A DNA stretch of 39,061 nucleotides, taken from Pirellulaceae bacterium. GTDB taxonomy: Bacteria > Planctomycetota > Planctomycetia > Pirellulales > Pirellulaceae. This document shows, piece by piece, positions 17,068 to 26,690 of this stretch (position 1 is its first letter; each line of letters begins with the position of its first letter). The notes below the pieces were generated by a model. It did no database searches and was not told the origin of the DNA. It was given only the letters and a program-made list of their open reading frames with translations. Both the position numbers and the translations under genes were made by a program. Where the stretch lies: contig JANQJJ010000493.1 of assembly GCA_028281725.1 (NCBI GenBank), positions 1 to 39,061 of the forward strand, read 5' to 3'.

Positions 17068-18750
17068 CTATTGGTTCACTCTGGCTTCGATGTCGCTCAC
17101 CACATCGTCTATTCTGACGCGCGATTGTTCCAAAGAGTCCCGATCGCGGATCGTCACGGTTTGGTCCTGCATAGTCTGGCCATCCACGGTAACACAGTAA
17201 GGAGTTCCCGCTTCGTCCTGGCGACGGTAGCGACGTCCAACGGCACCTTTCTCGTCGTAGAAAACATTGAATTTCTGCTTGAGTGCCCGGTAGATATCCT
17301 TGGCAACTTCCGGCATGCCATCTTTCTTCACCAGCGGAAACACGGCCGCCTTAATGGGAGCCAGTCTTGGATGAAGCTGCATGACGGTGCGCGTCTGCAG
17401 TTTGCCCTTGTCGTCTGGCGCCGAATCCTCCCGGTAAGCTTCGCACAAGAATGCCAGGGTCGCGCGGTCAGCTCCCGAAGAAGGTTCGATCACGTGAGGC
17501 GTAAAGCGTTCGTTACTTACTTCGTCACGATAGCTGAGATCCCTGCCGCTGCCTCGATACTTCGGCTTTCCGTTGACATCCAGCTCGAGCTCCAGCGGCT
17601 TGGTCTCCGGGTCAAGCTTGCCTTCCATGTGACTACGGAGATCAAAATCACCGCGGTGCGCAATGCCTTCCAACTCACCATATTCGCCCTCGGGCAGGAA
17701 CGGAAAAGCATACTCGATGTCGGCAGTCCCGACGGAATAGTGGCTCAGTTCGTCCGGGTCGTGCTCGCGAAGTTGCAGCCGGCTGCCATCGAGTCCCAGA
17801 TCCAGGTACCACTGCATGCGACGATCGCGCCAGTATCGATACCAGTCTTGCGACGAATTGGGATGGCAAAAAAATTCGATTTCCATCTGCTCAAACTCAC
17901 GTGAGCGAAACGTGAAGTTTCGGGGCGTGATCTCGTTGCGAAAGCTCTTACCGACTTGCGCGACACCAAACGGAATTCGAATCCGCGTGCTATCAAGCAC
18001 GTTCTTGAAATTGACAAAAATCCCTTGCGCAGTTTCCGGTCTCAAAAAGGCCGTCCCCTCCTCTCCGCTCAGAGCTCCGACATAGGTTTTAAACATCAGG
18101 TTGAACTCTCGCGGCTCCGTCAGAGTCCCCAACTCGGACGCATCGGGCCCCAGGACAACCGCAAAATCGTCAATCTCCGTCAGGTACGTAAACTCTCCAT
18201 CCCAGGCTAACTTTTCAGCATCCTTGGCTCTCAAGCCAAAGAACTTAAGAGCCCGCTTTTGCGCGTCGTCCTGCTCGGCGTCCGCTTCGGCCGTGGTCGT
18301 GACAAAGATCTTTTGCTCTTTGGCCTCGACCCAACGGCCACGAACCTGATCATGGCGATAGCGCCGGCGAGTCTGCCGGCAATCAACCATATGGTCATGA
18401 AATAGATCGTAGTGCCCCGAACATTTCCAAACCTGGGGATGCATGATAATGGAGCAATCCAAGCCCACCATTTCGTACGTGCTTGGCGCACCGGCGAGAA
18501 TCGACATCTCGTCATGGCCGGAAACCATGTCGCGCCACCAGGCTTCCTTAATGTTGCGTTTGAGCTCCACGCCCAGCGGACCATAATCCCAAAATCCGTT
18601 GAGACCACCGTAAATCTCACTCGACTGAAACATGTAACCACGGCGTTTACAGAGCGATACCAGCTTTTCCATCTGCATCATGTTGACGATCTTTAACTCT
18701 CGAGTGAGCGAGTACTTATCTTGGTTTGTTCTGTCTACTTGGGCGGCCAT
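17068..18750 (-). CDS. glyS: Glycyl-tRNA synthetase (single-chain alpha2 type)
   Basis: This class II synthetase charges tRNA-Gly. It is the homodimeric type, not the alpha2beta2 type: EKLVSLCKRRGYMFQSSEIYGG and GFWDYGPLGVELKRN at the N-terminus, the motif 2 region FRNEITPRNFTFRSREFEQ, FLRPETAQGIFVNF, and a C-terminal anticodon-binding domain (LAPIKAAVFPLVKK, then DEAGTPYCVTVD). Length is 560 residues. The start at 18750 is chosen because GAGGTGG lies about six bases upstream; the ORF-track start adds 20 residues lying mostly inside the prmC end. The prmC stop is 25 bases upstream, so prfA-prmC-glyS looks like one transcript. Confidence 0.95.
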   Translation of the reverse strand: MAAQVDRTNQDKYSLTRELKIVNMMQMEKLVSLCKRRGYMFQSSEIYGGLNGFWDYGPLGVELKRNIKEAWWRDMVSGHDEMSILAGAPSTYEMVGLDCSIIMHPQVWKCSGHYDLFHDHMVDCRQTRRRYRHDQVRGRWVEAKEQKIFVTTTAEADAEQDDAQKRALKFFGLRAKDAEKLAWDGEFTYLTEIDDFAVVLGPDASELGTLTEPREFNLMFKTYVGALSGEEGTAFLRPETAQGIFVNFKNVLDSTRIRIPFGVAQVGKSFRNEITPRNFTFRSREFEQMEIEFFCHPNSSQDWYRYWRDRRMQWYLDLGLDGSRLQLREHDPDELSHYSVGTADIEYAFPFLPEGEYGELEGIAHRGDFDLRSHMEGKLDPETKPLELELDVNGKPKYRGSGRDLSYRDEVSNERFTPHVIEPSSGADRATLAFLCEAYREDSAPDDKGKLQTRTVMQLHPRLAPIKAAVFPLVKKDGMPEVAKDIYRALKQKFNVFYDEKGAVGRRYRRQDEAGTPYCVTVDGQTMQDQTVTIRDRDSLEQSRVRIDDVVSDIEARVNQ

Positions 18751-18775
18751 GCCGGGCCACCTCGGCGGCGCCGAA

Positions 18776-19666
18776 TCAGCCAATCTTCTGCAAGGTGGCG
18801 ACGCGGGCAAGACCGGCTAAGTCCTTCGTAACCCAAGGCCCGGCCCACTGGCCGGATGTCAGGGCAACGAGGCTCTCGGCCAACCTTGGCGAGAGCTCGA
18901 ATATCAGATAACCGGCGGCGGCCAGGCACCGGAACGATTGGTCAATCAGTTTGGCAATCAACTCCGAGCCGTCCGGCCCAGCAACAAGCGCCTGCTTGGG
19001 CTCGAAGTCGCGGACGGTCCTGGGCAGGTGATCATACTCGGACTCGGACACGTAGGGCGGATTGCTTAGTATGAGATCAAACTGCTGCTGAGGTTCGCAG
19101 GCGGAAAGCAGGTCCCCTAGAATGAATTCGATGCGATCTTCACCCAGCTCATGCTGCGCGGCGTTTCGGCGGGCGACCTCCAAGGCAGCTTGGGATATAT
19201 CCACGGCCGTCACCCGGCAATCGGCGAACTGCTTGGCCAAGGTAATCGCGACAACGCCGCTGCCCGTTCCCACGTCTGCGATGCGGAGCGTCGTCGCCGC
19301 GCCGCGCTGCTCCACCATCTGCTTGGCGCGATCGAGCGCCTCGACGACCAGATGTTCTGTCTCTGGTCTTGGAATCAGCACATCCGTATTCACCTCGAAC
19401 GTCGCCGAGTAAAACTCCTTGTGCCCAACCAAATAGGCCACCGGAGTCCCTTCGGCGCGGCGACGCACCATCTCGCGAAAAGCAGCCTTCACCTCCTCGT
19501 CAGGCTCCTCGGCGAAGGCCGTGTACAACTCGATCCGCTGGCAGCTCCGCGCGTGAGCGAGCAGGACTTCCGTATCGAGTCGGGGCGACTGAGAACCGCT
19601 CTTCTTCAGATACTCGGTCGTCCATGTCAGCAGTTTGCCGATCGTCCATGTCTCGGTAGTACTCAT
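18776..19666 (-). CDS. prmC: Release factor glutamine methyltransferase
   Basis: It methylates the glutamine of the GGQ motif of peptide-release factors using S-adenosylmethionine. The 296 residues comprise an N-terminal helical substrate-binding domain and a Rossmann methyltransferase domain. DVGTGSG at about 131-137 is the SAM loop, and NPPY at 202-205 is the catalytic signature. The linking segment [20 protein letters not shown] is the typical PrmC hairpin. Its ATG overlaps the prfA stop in an ATGA arrangement at 19663-19666, indicating translational coupling with its own substrate, release factor 1. Confidence 0.95.
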   Translation of the reverse strand: MSTTETWTIGKLLTWTTEYLKKSGSQSPRLDTEVLLAHARSCQRIELYTAFAEEPDEEVKAAFREMVRRRAEGTPVAYLVGHKEFYSATFEVNTDVLIPRPETEHLVVEALDRAKQMVEQRGAATTLRIADVGTGSGVVAITLAKQFADCRVTAVDISQAALEVARRNAAQHELGEDRIEFILGDLLSACEPQQQFDLILSNPPYVSESEYDHLPRTVRDFEPKQALVAGPDGSELIAKLIDQSFRCLAAAGYLIFELSPRLAESLVALTSGQWAGPWVTKDLAGLARVATLQKIG

Positions 19667-20742
19667 CCAGCAGTCTCCGCGTCGCCCCGCAGCTGATCGC
19701 GCTCGTATTCGAGCAAGGCGCTGGTTACAGGCGTCAGGTCGCCGGCAATGACATGATCCAATTTATAGAGCGTCAAGTTGATCCGGTGGTCAGTGATTCG
19801 ATTCTGAGGAAAATTATAGGTTCGAATACGCTGGCTACGGTCCCCCGAACCGATCAAGCTCTTGCGCGCATCGGCACGCCTTTGGTTTTCCTGTTGTCGC
19901 ATGTGATCGTAGATACGACTTTTTAGAACCCGCAAAGCCTTGGCCAAGTTCTTCAACTGGCTCTTTTCATCCTGACATTGCACCACGATGCCGGTCTCAA
20001 AGTGGGTTAGGCGAATGGCCGATTCAGTCTTGTTCACATGCTGCCCACCAGGCCCGCTGGCACCGAATTTGTCGACGCGATAGTCTTCCTTCTTTAAATC
20101 GACCTCCACGTCTTCAGGCTCCGCCATCACCGCCACGGTAGCCGCCGAGGTGTGCACGCGGCCTTGAGTTTCTGTCTCGGGCACCCGTTGTACGCGATGG
20201 CCGCCGCTTTCGAATTGCAGTTCGCGATAGACCCCCTCCCCTTCAAGCCCCATTACGATTTCCTTGAAGCCGCCGCGCTCCGAAGCATTCATATCCATGA
20301 GCTCCGTTTTCCAACCCTTAGCCTCCGCGTTCCGCTTGTACATCTCATACAAATCTCGCGCGAAAAGAGCAGCCTCCTCGCCGCCGGTGCCGGCCCGAAT
20401 CTCCATCACGCAACGGCTACGATTGGCATCCTCGCCACCGATGGTCATCTCGAGCAACTCGTCCCACAATGACTCGCGGCCCGACTTCAACTTCTCCAGC
20501 TCCTCCTCGGCCATGGCGCGCTCTTCCGGGTCATCGCTGCCGGCCATCTCGCCCAACTCGCGAATATCGTCACTCATTTTTTTGTAACTGCGGAACTTGT
20601 TCGCCAAGCGTGCCAACGAACCATGTTCGCGCGCGCAGGCGGCCATCTTGCTGGAGTCGGACATGACTTCCGGTTGGCTCATCTGCCTTTCAAGCTCTTC
20701 GAAGCGGTCAAGCTTGGACTGGAGTTCCGCGCGAACGTTCAT
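19663..20742 (-). CDS. prfA: Peptide chain release factor 1
   Basis: It recognises UAA/UAG stop codons and triggers peptidyl-tRNA hydrolysis. The 359-residue length is typical. The hydrolysis motif GGQ is at 232-234 inside [19 protein letters not shown]. The stop-codon recognition tripeptide region reads [15 protein letters not shown], a P-x-T form as in RF1; RF2 would show SPF, and the usual RF2 frameshift is absent. The start is at [14 protein letters not shown]. It is first of the overlapping prfA-prmC-glyS set. rpmE lies upstream on the same strand but is separated by a good terminator. Confidence 0.96.
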   Translation of the reverse strand: MNVRAELQSKLDRFEELERQMSQPEVMSDSSKMAACAREHGSLARLANKFRSYKKMSDDIRELGEMAGSDDPEERAMAEEELEKLKSGRESLWDELLEMTIGGEDANRSRCVMEIRAGTGGEEAALFARDLYEMYKRNAEAKGWKTELMDMNASERGGFKEIVMGLEGEGVYRELQFESGGHRVQRVPETETQGRVHTSAATVAVMAEPEDVEVDLKKEDYRVDKFGASGPGGQHVNKTESAIRLTHFETGIVVQCQDEKSQLKNLAKALRVLKSRIYDHMRQQENQRRADARKSLIGSGDRSQRIRTYNFPQNRITDHRINLTLYKLDHVIAGDLTPVTSALLEYERDQLRGDAETAG

Positions 20743-20787
20743 GATAGGATCTTAGTCGAATAGGGTGGTGAGTAATCGACGTGCAAA

Positions 20788-20826
20788 AACAAATAAAGCC
20801 CGACGTGATCAAACAACACGACGGGC
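20788..20826 (-). terminator. Intrinsic terminator of rpmE
   Basis: On the minus strand GCCCGTCGTG pairs with CACGTCGGGC (ten positions, one mismatch) across a nine-base loop, and TTTATTTG follows, about 105 bases after the rpmE stop. It separates rpmE from prfA. Confidence 0.7.
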
Positions 20827-20932
20827 CATTTCGCTGACTTTTGGATGTGGGCTGCTTGCGTACAGTCCTAAGCGTGTTTGCTCAGTTGCCAGTAAGCCGG
20901 CCACGGGTCGTGCCGACAACAACCGAGCCCAG

Positions 20933-21172
20933 CTACTTCTTCTTGCCTTTCTTGGGTTGCAGGCTGGCGTAGGTTCCTGCCGCAAACTTGTTCTGAAACT
21001 TCTCGATGCGTCCGGCGGTGTCAACAAACTTCAGCTTGCCGGTGTAAAACGGGTGGCAAGCACTGCAGATATCGAGTTTCAACTCGGCACGTATGCTGCG
21101 AGTCGTAAACGAGTGGCCGCATCCACACGTGACTTGAGTCTCTTGATAGTTTGGGTGAATGTCAGTCTTCAT
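20933..21172 (-). CDS. rpmE: 50S ribosomal protein L31
   Basis: This 79-residue protein of the large ribosomal subunit starts [10 protein letters not shown] and contains [11 protein letters not shown], both L31 signatures. Four cysteines (C16, C18, C36, C39) are kept, so it is the zinc-binding form. The Lys-rich C-terminus (KKGKKK) is typical. The ORF-track entry begins far upstream at 21421; those extra 83 residues have no L31 character, and the canonical N-terminus fixes the start at 21172. It is followed by its own terminator and then by prfA. Confidence 0.95.
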   Translation of the reverse strand: MKTDIHPNYQETQVTCGCGHSFTTRSIRAELKLDICSACHPFYTGKLKFVDTAGRIEKFQNKFAAGTYASLQPKKGKKK

Positions 21173-21433
21173 CTCAATAACATCTCTATAAATCGACCTG
21201 GTCGCGAATTCGCTGTTTTTTGGGAAGTGAAACGCGCTCCCCCCTGTCTGGACCCTTGCCAGATGAGGTAATTTGGAAATCGTATACGGCCCAAGGCGAT
21301 CCCTCAATGCCAAACCAGCCTCGGCACCCGCTTGAGAAGCCCGGTCGTTTCGATTCCTGCCAAGATCCTGAAGCCGCCGAATCGTCCGGAAATCACGTTT
21401 CGGCCTCCAAGAACCGTCCATTTTGGGAATGTT

Positions 21434-22000
21434 ATGGACCGGACTGCCAATCTAGCGTTGCTGGACGAATACGTCGAAAACATCGCCCTAAAACGGCACA
21501 TGTACGCCGTCGAGGTGGCGGTTAGGGCCTACGCACGCCAGTTGGGGGCCGACGAAACGCTATGGGCCACCGTGGGCCTGCTGCATGACTTTGACTACGA
21601 ACGATGGCCGAATCCCCCTGATCATCCGCTCCAGGGGAGCAAGATCTTGCGTGAAAGAGGATACCCGGAGGAAGTCATCTATGCGATCCTCTCGCACGCG
21701 GACTACTTAACCGATCAATATCCGAGAAAATCGAAACTGGACAAGACACTTTACGCGTGCGACGAATTGTGCGGCTTCATTATGGCCTGCGGACTAGTCC
21801 GGCCCGGAGGACTTGCAGGCATCAAGGCCAAAAGCGTTCGAAAGAAAATGAAACAAGCCAGCTTCGCTGCCGCCGTCAACCGTGAAGATATCGTCCGGGG
21901 TGCCGAAGATTTGGGAGTCGACCTGAACGAACATATCGAATTCTGCGCGACGGCCATGCAACAGATCGCCGACGAACTCGGATTCGGCTCTCAGCAGTAG
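21434..22000 (+). CDS. HD-domain phosphohydrolase-like protein
   Basis: This is a 188-residue single-domain HD protein. [12 protein letters not shown] gives the first metal His (H22), [12 protein letters not shown] the HD pair (51-52), and AILSHADY a further His. HD proteins hydrolyse phosphate esters of nucleotides or related molecules; the substrate here is not known. The ORF track extends to 21332, but Met 21434 begins the protein-like region and GGGAA lies just upstream. It is transcribed divergently from rpmE and convergently with the first VWA gene. Confidence 0.85.
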   Translation: MDRTANLALLDEYVENIALKRHMYAVEVAVRAYARQLGADETLWATVGLLHDFDYERWPNPPDHPLQGSKILRERGYPEEVIYAILSHADYLTDQYPRKSKLDKTLYACDELCGFIMACGLVRPGGLAGIKAKSVRKKMKQASFAAAVNREDIVRGAEDLGVDLNEHIEFCATAMQQIADELGFGSQQ

Positions 22001-22043
22001 CGCCGGCTGCCATCGTGTCGCGGAGACCGACCAAGATGCGAAC

Positions 22044-23018
22044 CTATCTGCCGTAGACCGGTGTGAAGGTTCCGCTGTTCTCTCTCGCAATGGCTTGAAG
22101 CATCTCCTGAGCCCCCCGTTCGATAACGCCCCGGCCACTGGATAGATGGACCGTATGAATAGGAATCTGTCGGCGCTCGGATGAGAGCCCATTGATCATC
22201 CGGAGCATCATCTGGGAGTTGTCTTTCAGTTCCCCGTCGGACAAGAAAAAAATAACATCCGGATTGAGAGCAAGGGCGTATCGGAATGCGTCCGCCGGCA
22301 GCGTGGAGTTGCCCAAGGTCTGCCCGCGAAGCCACCTCGAAACTCGAGTTACCGTATCATCGTCCGCTTCAAAAAATTTGATTCGCTTCGGAGCCGTTCT
22401 GAGTGACTTACCGAACAGCAACGTCGTTTCCGAGTCGAAGCAGATCACGAAAAACTCTTGGCCCGGTTTCAGGCCGTTGAGACTATCGATGAGCCGATTG
22501 CGCGCGTAAGTCCAACGTGTTCCGCTCGCGCTGGTGCGTTCAAGCATGCTTCGCGAGCTATCGACGATGTAAACGAATCGATTCCCTTCAGCATAGGCCC
22601 CGAAGAAATTGGCCCCTCGACCACGTCCGGCAAGTTGCAAACCATCTACGACTGAATCAACCGATACGGACGTCAGAGACGCTGCCAAACCACCTGGGGC
22701 AGGTACCGCCGCCGGACTGTCTAGCACATTGTCGAGGCTGACATCAAGCGAAAACTCGGGCTCGCTCAAGTCCTGCTCTTGTCCACTCGCCGGTGGCTGC
22801 AGCTCAAATGCCTGAGAAATCTCGAAGGCTGTATCGGTCGACTCACCAATATCCGCCGATAACAACAGGCCCTTGCTGGGCTTACCCACCGTGTAAAACC
22901 AACAGGCTAGGATCACCAACAGCCCGATGTGAAACACCAAGCTACAGAGGAAGGCGACGGCATTGCCTGCACGCTGCTCAAACCCCTGCCTGTCGTATCC
23001 GTCCGTCGACGTGCTCAC
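22044..23018 (-). CDS. Membrane-anchored VWA protein with TonB-like SxxxH helix
   Basis: The product has a short cytoplasmic N-terminus, one transmembrane helix (FLCSLVFHIGLLVILACWFY), a linker of about 90 residues, then a VWA domain. The MIDAS reads VDSSRSM, giving the DxSxS triad, and FFLSDGEL supplies the later Asp. The helix carries S-x3-H, the spacing of the functional Ser/His in the TonB helix that contacts ExbB/ExbD. The segment before the VWA domain (FFGAYAEGNRFVYIVD) is closely matched in the next gene, so they are paralogues. The start is uncertain: GTG 23018 is used, but an in-frame TTG at 23099 is possible. No exbBD-like gene is in the window, so energy coupling is inference. Confidence 0.8.
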   Translation of the reverse strand: MSTSTDGYDRQGFEQRAGNAVAFLCSLVFHIGLLVILACWFYTVGKPSKGLLLSADIGESTDTAFEISQAFELQPPASGQEQDLSEPEFSLDVSLDNVLDSPAAVPAPGGLAASLTSVSVDSVVDGLQLAGRGRGANFFGAYAEGNRFVYIVDSSRSMLERTSASGTRWTYARNRLIDSLNGLKPGQEFFVICFDSETTLLFGKSLRTAPKRIKFFEADDDTVTRVSRWLRGQTLGNSTLPADAFRYALALNPDVIFFLSDGELKDNSQMMLRMINGLSSERRQIPIHTVHLSSGRGVIERGAQEMLQAIARENSGTFTPVYGR

Positions 23019-23234
23019 GTTTATCTCGCTATGCGAATTCTTGGAAACAGACTTCGGTAATAGAAAAGAAGAACGTGGCTCTACCACGATTGGCGACAAG
23101 CTCGAGATGGTTTTCCAGATGAATACAGTGGTAGATCGAGTAACGTGGCAGTCGCGTACAGCGTCAATTATAGGGTTTACCGCCCAAAAGGAAAGGAATT
23201 CACCAGCCGGTGACCAGGACCGCGCCCGAAATGC

Positions 23235-24953
23235 CTACTTCCGGCGAGGATCTGCCACATAGATGAACTTTCCTCGGTTTTCCAAAGCTATCCTCTGGAG
23301 CAAGGCTTGCCCCTCAAGTGAGTAAAAGGCGATTGGGTGAATCGGAACACGAACCTGCTGGCCGTTGATCAGATCAGCAATTCGATTCCGGTCTCTCAGA
23401 AACTCGGCCACATCGACTTGGGTCACGCCGTCGGTCAGCAAATAGATCGCATCGGGTTCGCGGGAAATCGCGAATTCCAGCGCTTTGATGGGTGATGCAC
23501 CGATTCCGATGCGCAAGGTGTCAAGCCAGCGGCGGGCATGGGCCAAATTCTCCGGCGTCGCGTAGAGCGCTCGTGCAGCCGGCTCTTGCTCTCCAGGCAT
23601 CGGGATGACGCTCAACTGGCGGTTGAAAAAAATGATGGTGAACCTCTGGTTCTCATTCAAGCTGGCCAGTGACTTCTGCAACTCAGCTTTCGCGGCCTCC
23701 CAAGGTCCACCCCGCATGCTCCCCGAACCGTCAATCACATAGCAAAAACAATTGCCGCTGGCCGATGCTCCGAAGAAACTAGCGCCGGCGCCGATCGGAC
23801 GGGAACTCGATGAGCCAGCAGAAGAGGCAGCCAGCGCAGCGCTTGCCGAACTCGGCAGCCGCGCTCGTTCCAAGAGTGAGTCGCTCGGCAAAGGAGCAAC
23901 ATCGGTCAGACTCTCGGACAACTCGAATGACGTTTCCGCCGACGGCATGGGCTCGGCCACTTCTTCCGGAACCGTCATCTCCTGCGGTTGAGTCAGTTCC
24001 AGCAGTTCCTCAGGCTCATCGTAGGCTGTTGATTCAAGCGACAGGGAAGCAGGAGGTGTCGGCATTTTGAGCGTCATGAGGGCAAGAAATGCGACAAGGA
24101 GCACGTGCGCTCCAAAACTAGCCAACAGTCCGCTGGTGCGAGAGAAAACCAATAGTCTGTGCTGTTTTCTTGCTTGCTCATCCTGCTGGTGATCGCCGAA
24201 ACCTTTTGCGAGCTCGACCAGTTTTCTTTTGCTCTTGGGGCGCTCCGCGCGATTGCCTCTGTTGGCCTGCCTGAGTCCTCCTGCAGCCGACGGGTCGCTC
24301 AGCGGCAATATCGCGGCGGACGACGTCTTCTTTTGCCCCGGGGCTCCTGTGCTGCCGGTCGGCGGCCCAGCCTCACTGGCGACCGGTTTGGGAATGGATT
24401 CCGGCCCTGCTTCTGCCTGAGCCTTCTGTGCCAAGGGAGTCGTCCGATCGCCTCGGGAGGCAACGCTGGACCGCTGCTGGTCGCTCGGGTCGGCCGGAGA
24501 AACAAGGCTATGCGAGTGACCGTCCGCCCCCCCGCGCAGTTGCTCTGCGCGAGCTTGCAGGCGCCGGCGCGCTGTCGGAACCAACTCATCCCAGCTCGAG
24601 ACAACCTTCGTGGGGGTGGCAAGCGTCGGAGCGCCGGTCGATTCCCCTGAAGACGCTGGCTGGGCGGATGCCTGTTCCCTGCCCCCTTGCCCCCAGACAT
24701 CCCTTCGGTGGACCGGCTCGGCGCTTTCAGGTTGTTCGCTTGGCGTCGGCGGATCATTCTCGGAGAGCCAACGCTGCAGCTGCAGGGCATCCCCCTCCCG
24801 GGCTTGGGCCAGTGCCAGTTCTAGTTCAGCGCATTTTGCCTCGGCGCGGGCGGCTGCAGCCGCCCGCGAAAGCGACTCGAGCAGCAGAGTTCCGTGTGCT
24901 AGCAAATCATCGACTGGCGATCTCTTCTCGCCCGAACTCGTATTGCGAGACAT
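23235..24953 (-). CDS. Large membrane-anchored VWA protein with TonB-like SxxxH helix
   Basis: The 572 residues comprise a long, mostly disordered cytoplasmic N-terminus (1-270, Ala/Ser/Pro/Gln-rich) with an initial helical segment (AAAAARAEAKCAELELALAQ). A transmembrane helix at about 274-296 contains SFGAHVLL (S279-x3-H283, TonB-like). A Pro/Glu-rich periplasmic linker follows, and a C-terminal VWA domain from about 402 has MIDAS DGSGSM (D408, S410, S412) and LLTDGVTQ. It resembles the adjacent gene in its pre-VWA segment (FFGASASGNCFCYVID) and in its topology. ATG 24953 has TAGGGGGG upstream. It lies before the other VWA gene on the same strand with a gap of about 216 bases. Confidence 0.83.
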   Translation of the reverse strand: MSRNTSSGEKRSPVDDLLAHGTLLLESLSRAAAAARAEAKCAELELALAQAREGDALQLQRWLSENDPPTPSEQPESAEPVHRRDVWGQGGREQASAQPASSGESTGAPTLATPTKVVSSWDELVPTARRRLQARAEQLRGGADGHSHSLVSPADPSDQQRSSVASRGDRTTPLAQKAQAEAGPESIPKPVASEAGPPTGSTGAPGQKKTSSAAILPLSDPSAAGGLRQANRGNRAERPKSKRKLVELAKGFGDHQQDEQARKQHRLLVFSRTSGLLASFGAHVLLVAFLALMTLKMPTPPASLSLESTAYDEPEELLELTQPQEMTVPEEVAEPMPSAETSFELSESLTDVAPLPSDSLLERARLPSSASAALAASSAGSSSSRPIGAGASFFGASASGNCFCYVIDGSGSMRGGPWEAAKAELQKSLASLNENQRFTIIFFNRQLSVIPMPGEQEPAARALYATPENLAHARRWLDTLRIGIGASPIKALEFAISREPDAIYLLTDGVTQVDVAEFLRDRNRIADLINGQQVRVPIHPIAFYSLEGQALLQRIALENRGKFIYVADPRRK

Positions 24954-25053
24954 CCCACCCCCCTAACCACAGAAACCAGCACCCTCAATCAGACCAAACA
25001 GTGTCGAACATCTTTAACCCTTCGTCAACTATATTTTGCAACACCGATTGCCC

Positions 25054-25083
25054 TTGGCCTGGCCTGTCGGGATGCCCTATAAG
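25054..25083 (+). promoter_or_regulatory. Sigma70-like promoter candidate for the exported protein gene
   Basis: TTGGCC and TATAAG are separated by 18 bases. Transcription would begin near 25090, about 80 bases before the ATG at 25171. Confidence 0.4.
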
Positions 25084-25170
25084 TCCCGGTTAGTGCTCGA
25101 ACACTATCTTTCTCCTGGTTTTCCTTGCTTCCCCAACCGTCATCCCGCTCAGAAACTGGACAATTTGGCC

Positions 25171-26439
25171 ATGAATCTGAAACCGCCCTCTGACCTCGCT
25201 TGGCGTCAATTCGCCAACCAGGCAGCTTCGAGAACGGTTTGTTTCCATTGGATGTGTGGGCTCGGCCTGCTGTGGATAGCCACCTCCTCGCCGGCACAAG
25301 CGCAGCCCGGCCCAGCTGCTCAAGCCCCCCCCAGCTCCGTGCCGAGTTTGACAGCCGAGACGGCGACCGGCGCGGCGGTGGCCAGTTCCCCGCTGCAGGC
25401 CCGGCGGTCCGGTGGCGTGCCCAAGCTGCCCTCTGATGCTGGGCAATACTGGGAAGAATACGACTTGCGCCCCTACACGAAGGGACTGTCCAAGGTAGAC
25501 CGGCCTCAGCAAGCGATTATTGATTGGATTCTGCGCGAGACCGGCACAGATGCCTGGTTCACCGATCCCTTTGGATTCGTCAACGCCGACCGCAACACGC
25601 TCCGCGTCTACCACAACCAACAGATGCACCAAGTCGTGCGTGATGTGTATGAAAGATTCGTCAACGGTACCGGCGCTCCCCAGCTGTACGGCCTGCGATT
25701 GATGGCGGTTGGCAATCCAAATTGGCGTACGCGGGCCCATGCCTTGATGCGGAGCGTTCAAGCGCAATCCCCTGGTGTCCACGCCTATCTAGTCAGCAAA
25801 GAAAACTCCGCCATGCTGCTCGCCATGCTGCGTGGCCGCACCGATTTCAGGGAACTCAGTTCAGTAGATCTAGTCGTTCACAATGGACAGTCGCAGGTCC
25901 TTGAGCAAGTTCGCGGACGCAACTTTGTCCAAGACTTCCAGCCAGTTCAGGGCGCTTGGCCGCCGTATATGCCGACGACCGGAGAGATCAAGGAGGGCTA
26001 CCAATTGCAACTCAGCCCTCTGCTGAGCGTTGACAAACAGACGGTGGATCTGGTTGTGAAATGCGACATCGATCAAGTCGAGCGACTGGCCAACGTGAGC
26101 CTGGACCTGCCACTCCAGACCGGGCAGACGTTCACCGGTCAGATCAATGTTCCGCAGGTTGCCAGTTGGCGGCTACACGAACGTTTCCGATGGCCCGCAG
26201 ACCAGGTATTGCTACTCAGCTGCGGTGTCGTGGCCGCTCCCCAGGGTAAACCGAATGCGAGTCTCCTGGGCCAGGGCACGAGCTTGCTGGGCCTGGATCG
26301 CATTCTCTCTCCCGGGGGCGACCGAGCCGACGCGCTACTGCTCATCGAATATCGTGGAGATGCGACCGGTCGCGTTCCATCTGCCGGCGGCAACACGGCA
26401 CAGCAACCCACGAGTCCTCTCAGCCGAGGTCGCTACTAG
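25171..26439 (+). CDS. Exported protein with secretin-like features
   Basis: Not firmly recognised. The 422 residues from Met 25171 begin with an unusually long leader whose hydrophobic core MCGLGLLWIATSSPAQA ends in a plausible cleavage site (AQA). A low-complexity Ala/Pro/Ser stretch follows. The mature part has IIDWILRETGTDAWF and VYHNQQMHQVVRDVYERFV, like secretin N-domain helices. QVLEQVRGRNFVQDFQPVQ, then GEIKEGYQLQLSPLLSVDKQTVDLVV, resembles the strand pattern near secretin C-terminal domains. The end is Gly/Ser/Arg-rich. No other type II or III secretion genes are nearby, so a secretin role is only a hint. The ORF-track start at 25036 is a TTG and was rejected. Confidence 0.65.
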   Translation: MNLKPPSDLAWRQFANQAASRTVCFHWMCGLGLLWIATSSPAQAQPGPAAQAPPSSVPSLTAETATGAAVASSPLQARRSGGVPKLPSDAGQYWEEYDLRPYTKGLSKVDRPQQAIIDWILRETGTDAWFTDPFGFVNADRNTLRVYHNQQMHQVVRDVYERFVNGTGAPQLYGLRLMAVGNPNWRTRAHALMRSVQAQSPGVHAYLVSKENSAMLLAMLRGRTDFRELSSVDLVVHNGQSQVLEQVRGRNFVQDFQPVQGAWPPYMPTTGEIKEGYQLQLSPLLSVDKQTVDLVVKCDIDQVERLANVSLDLPLQTGQTFTGQINVPQVASWRLHERFRWPADQVLLLSCGVVAAPQGKPNASLLGQGTSLLGLDRILSPGGDRADALLLIEYRGDATGRVPSAGGNTAQQPTSPLSRGRY

Positions 26440-26690
26440 CATCGGGCTCCCGGCGGAAACGCTCTACTCGGCAGTCCAATTACCTTGGCAAAGTGACATC
26501 TCCGATAAAGCGACGCCCGCCTGCTTGTGGAACGCTCTATGAGGATAAGCCGGCGCCCAGCGACTCTTGGGCTACCGGCCCGATGCCATATTCCTGAGGA
26601 CGACTGGCCTACCTAGGTTGCCAGTCTTCGCTTGGTCAGCCACACTGGTCGCAATCGAAAATTGCACACCTTCACGTAGACTCCCCACCT

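Noticed and set aside
17071-17904. Plus-strand ORF of 277 residues
   Set aside because: It is antisense to glyS, with no motif.
19663-20742. Release factor 2 instead of 1
   Set aside because: The recognition tripeptide is P-x-T, the neighbour is prmC with an ATGA overlap, and there is no RF2-type internal frameshift or SPF motif.
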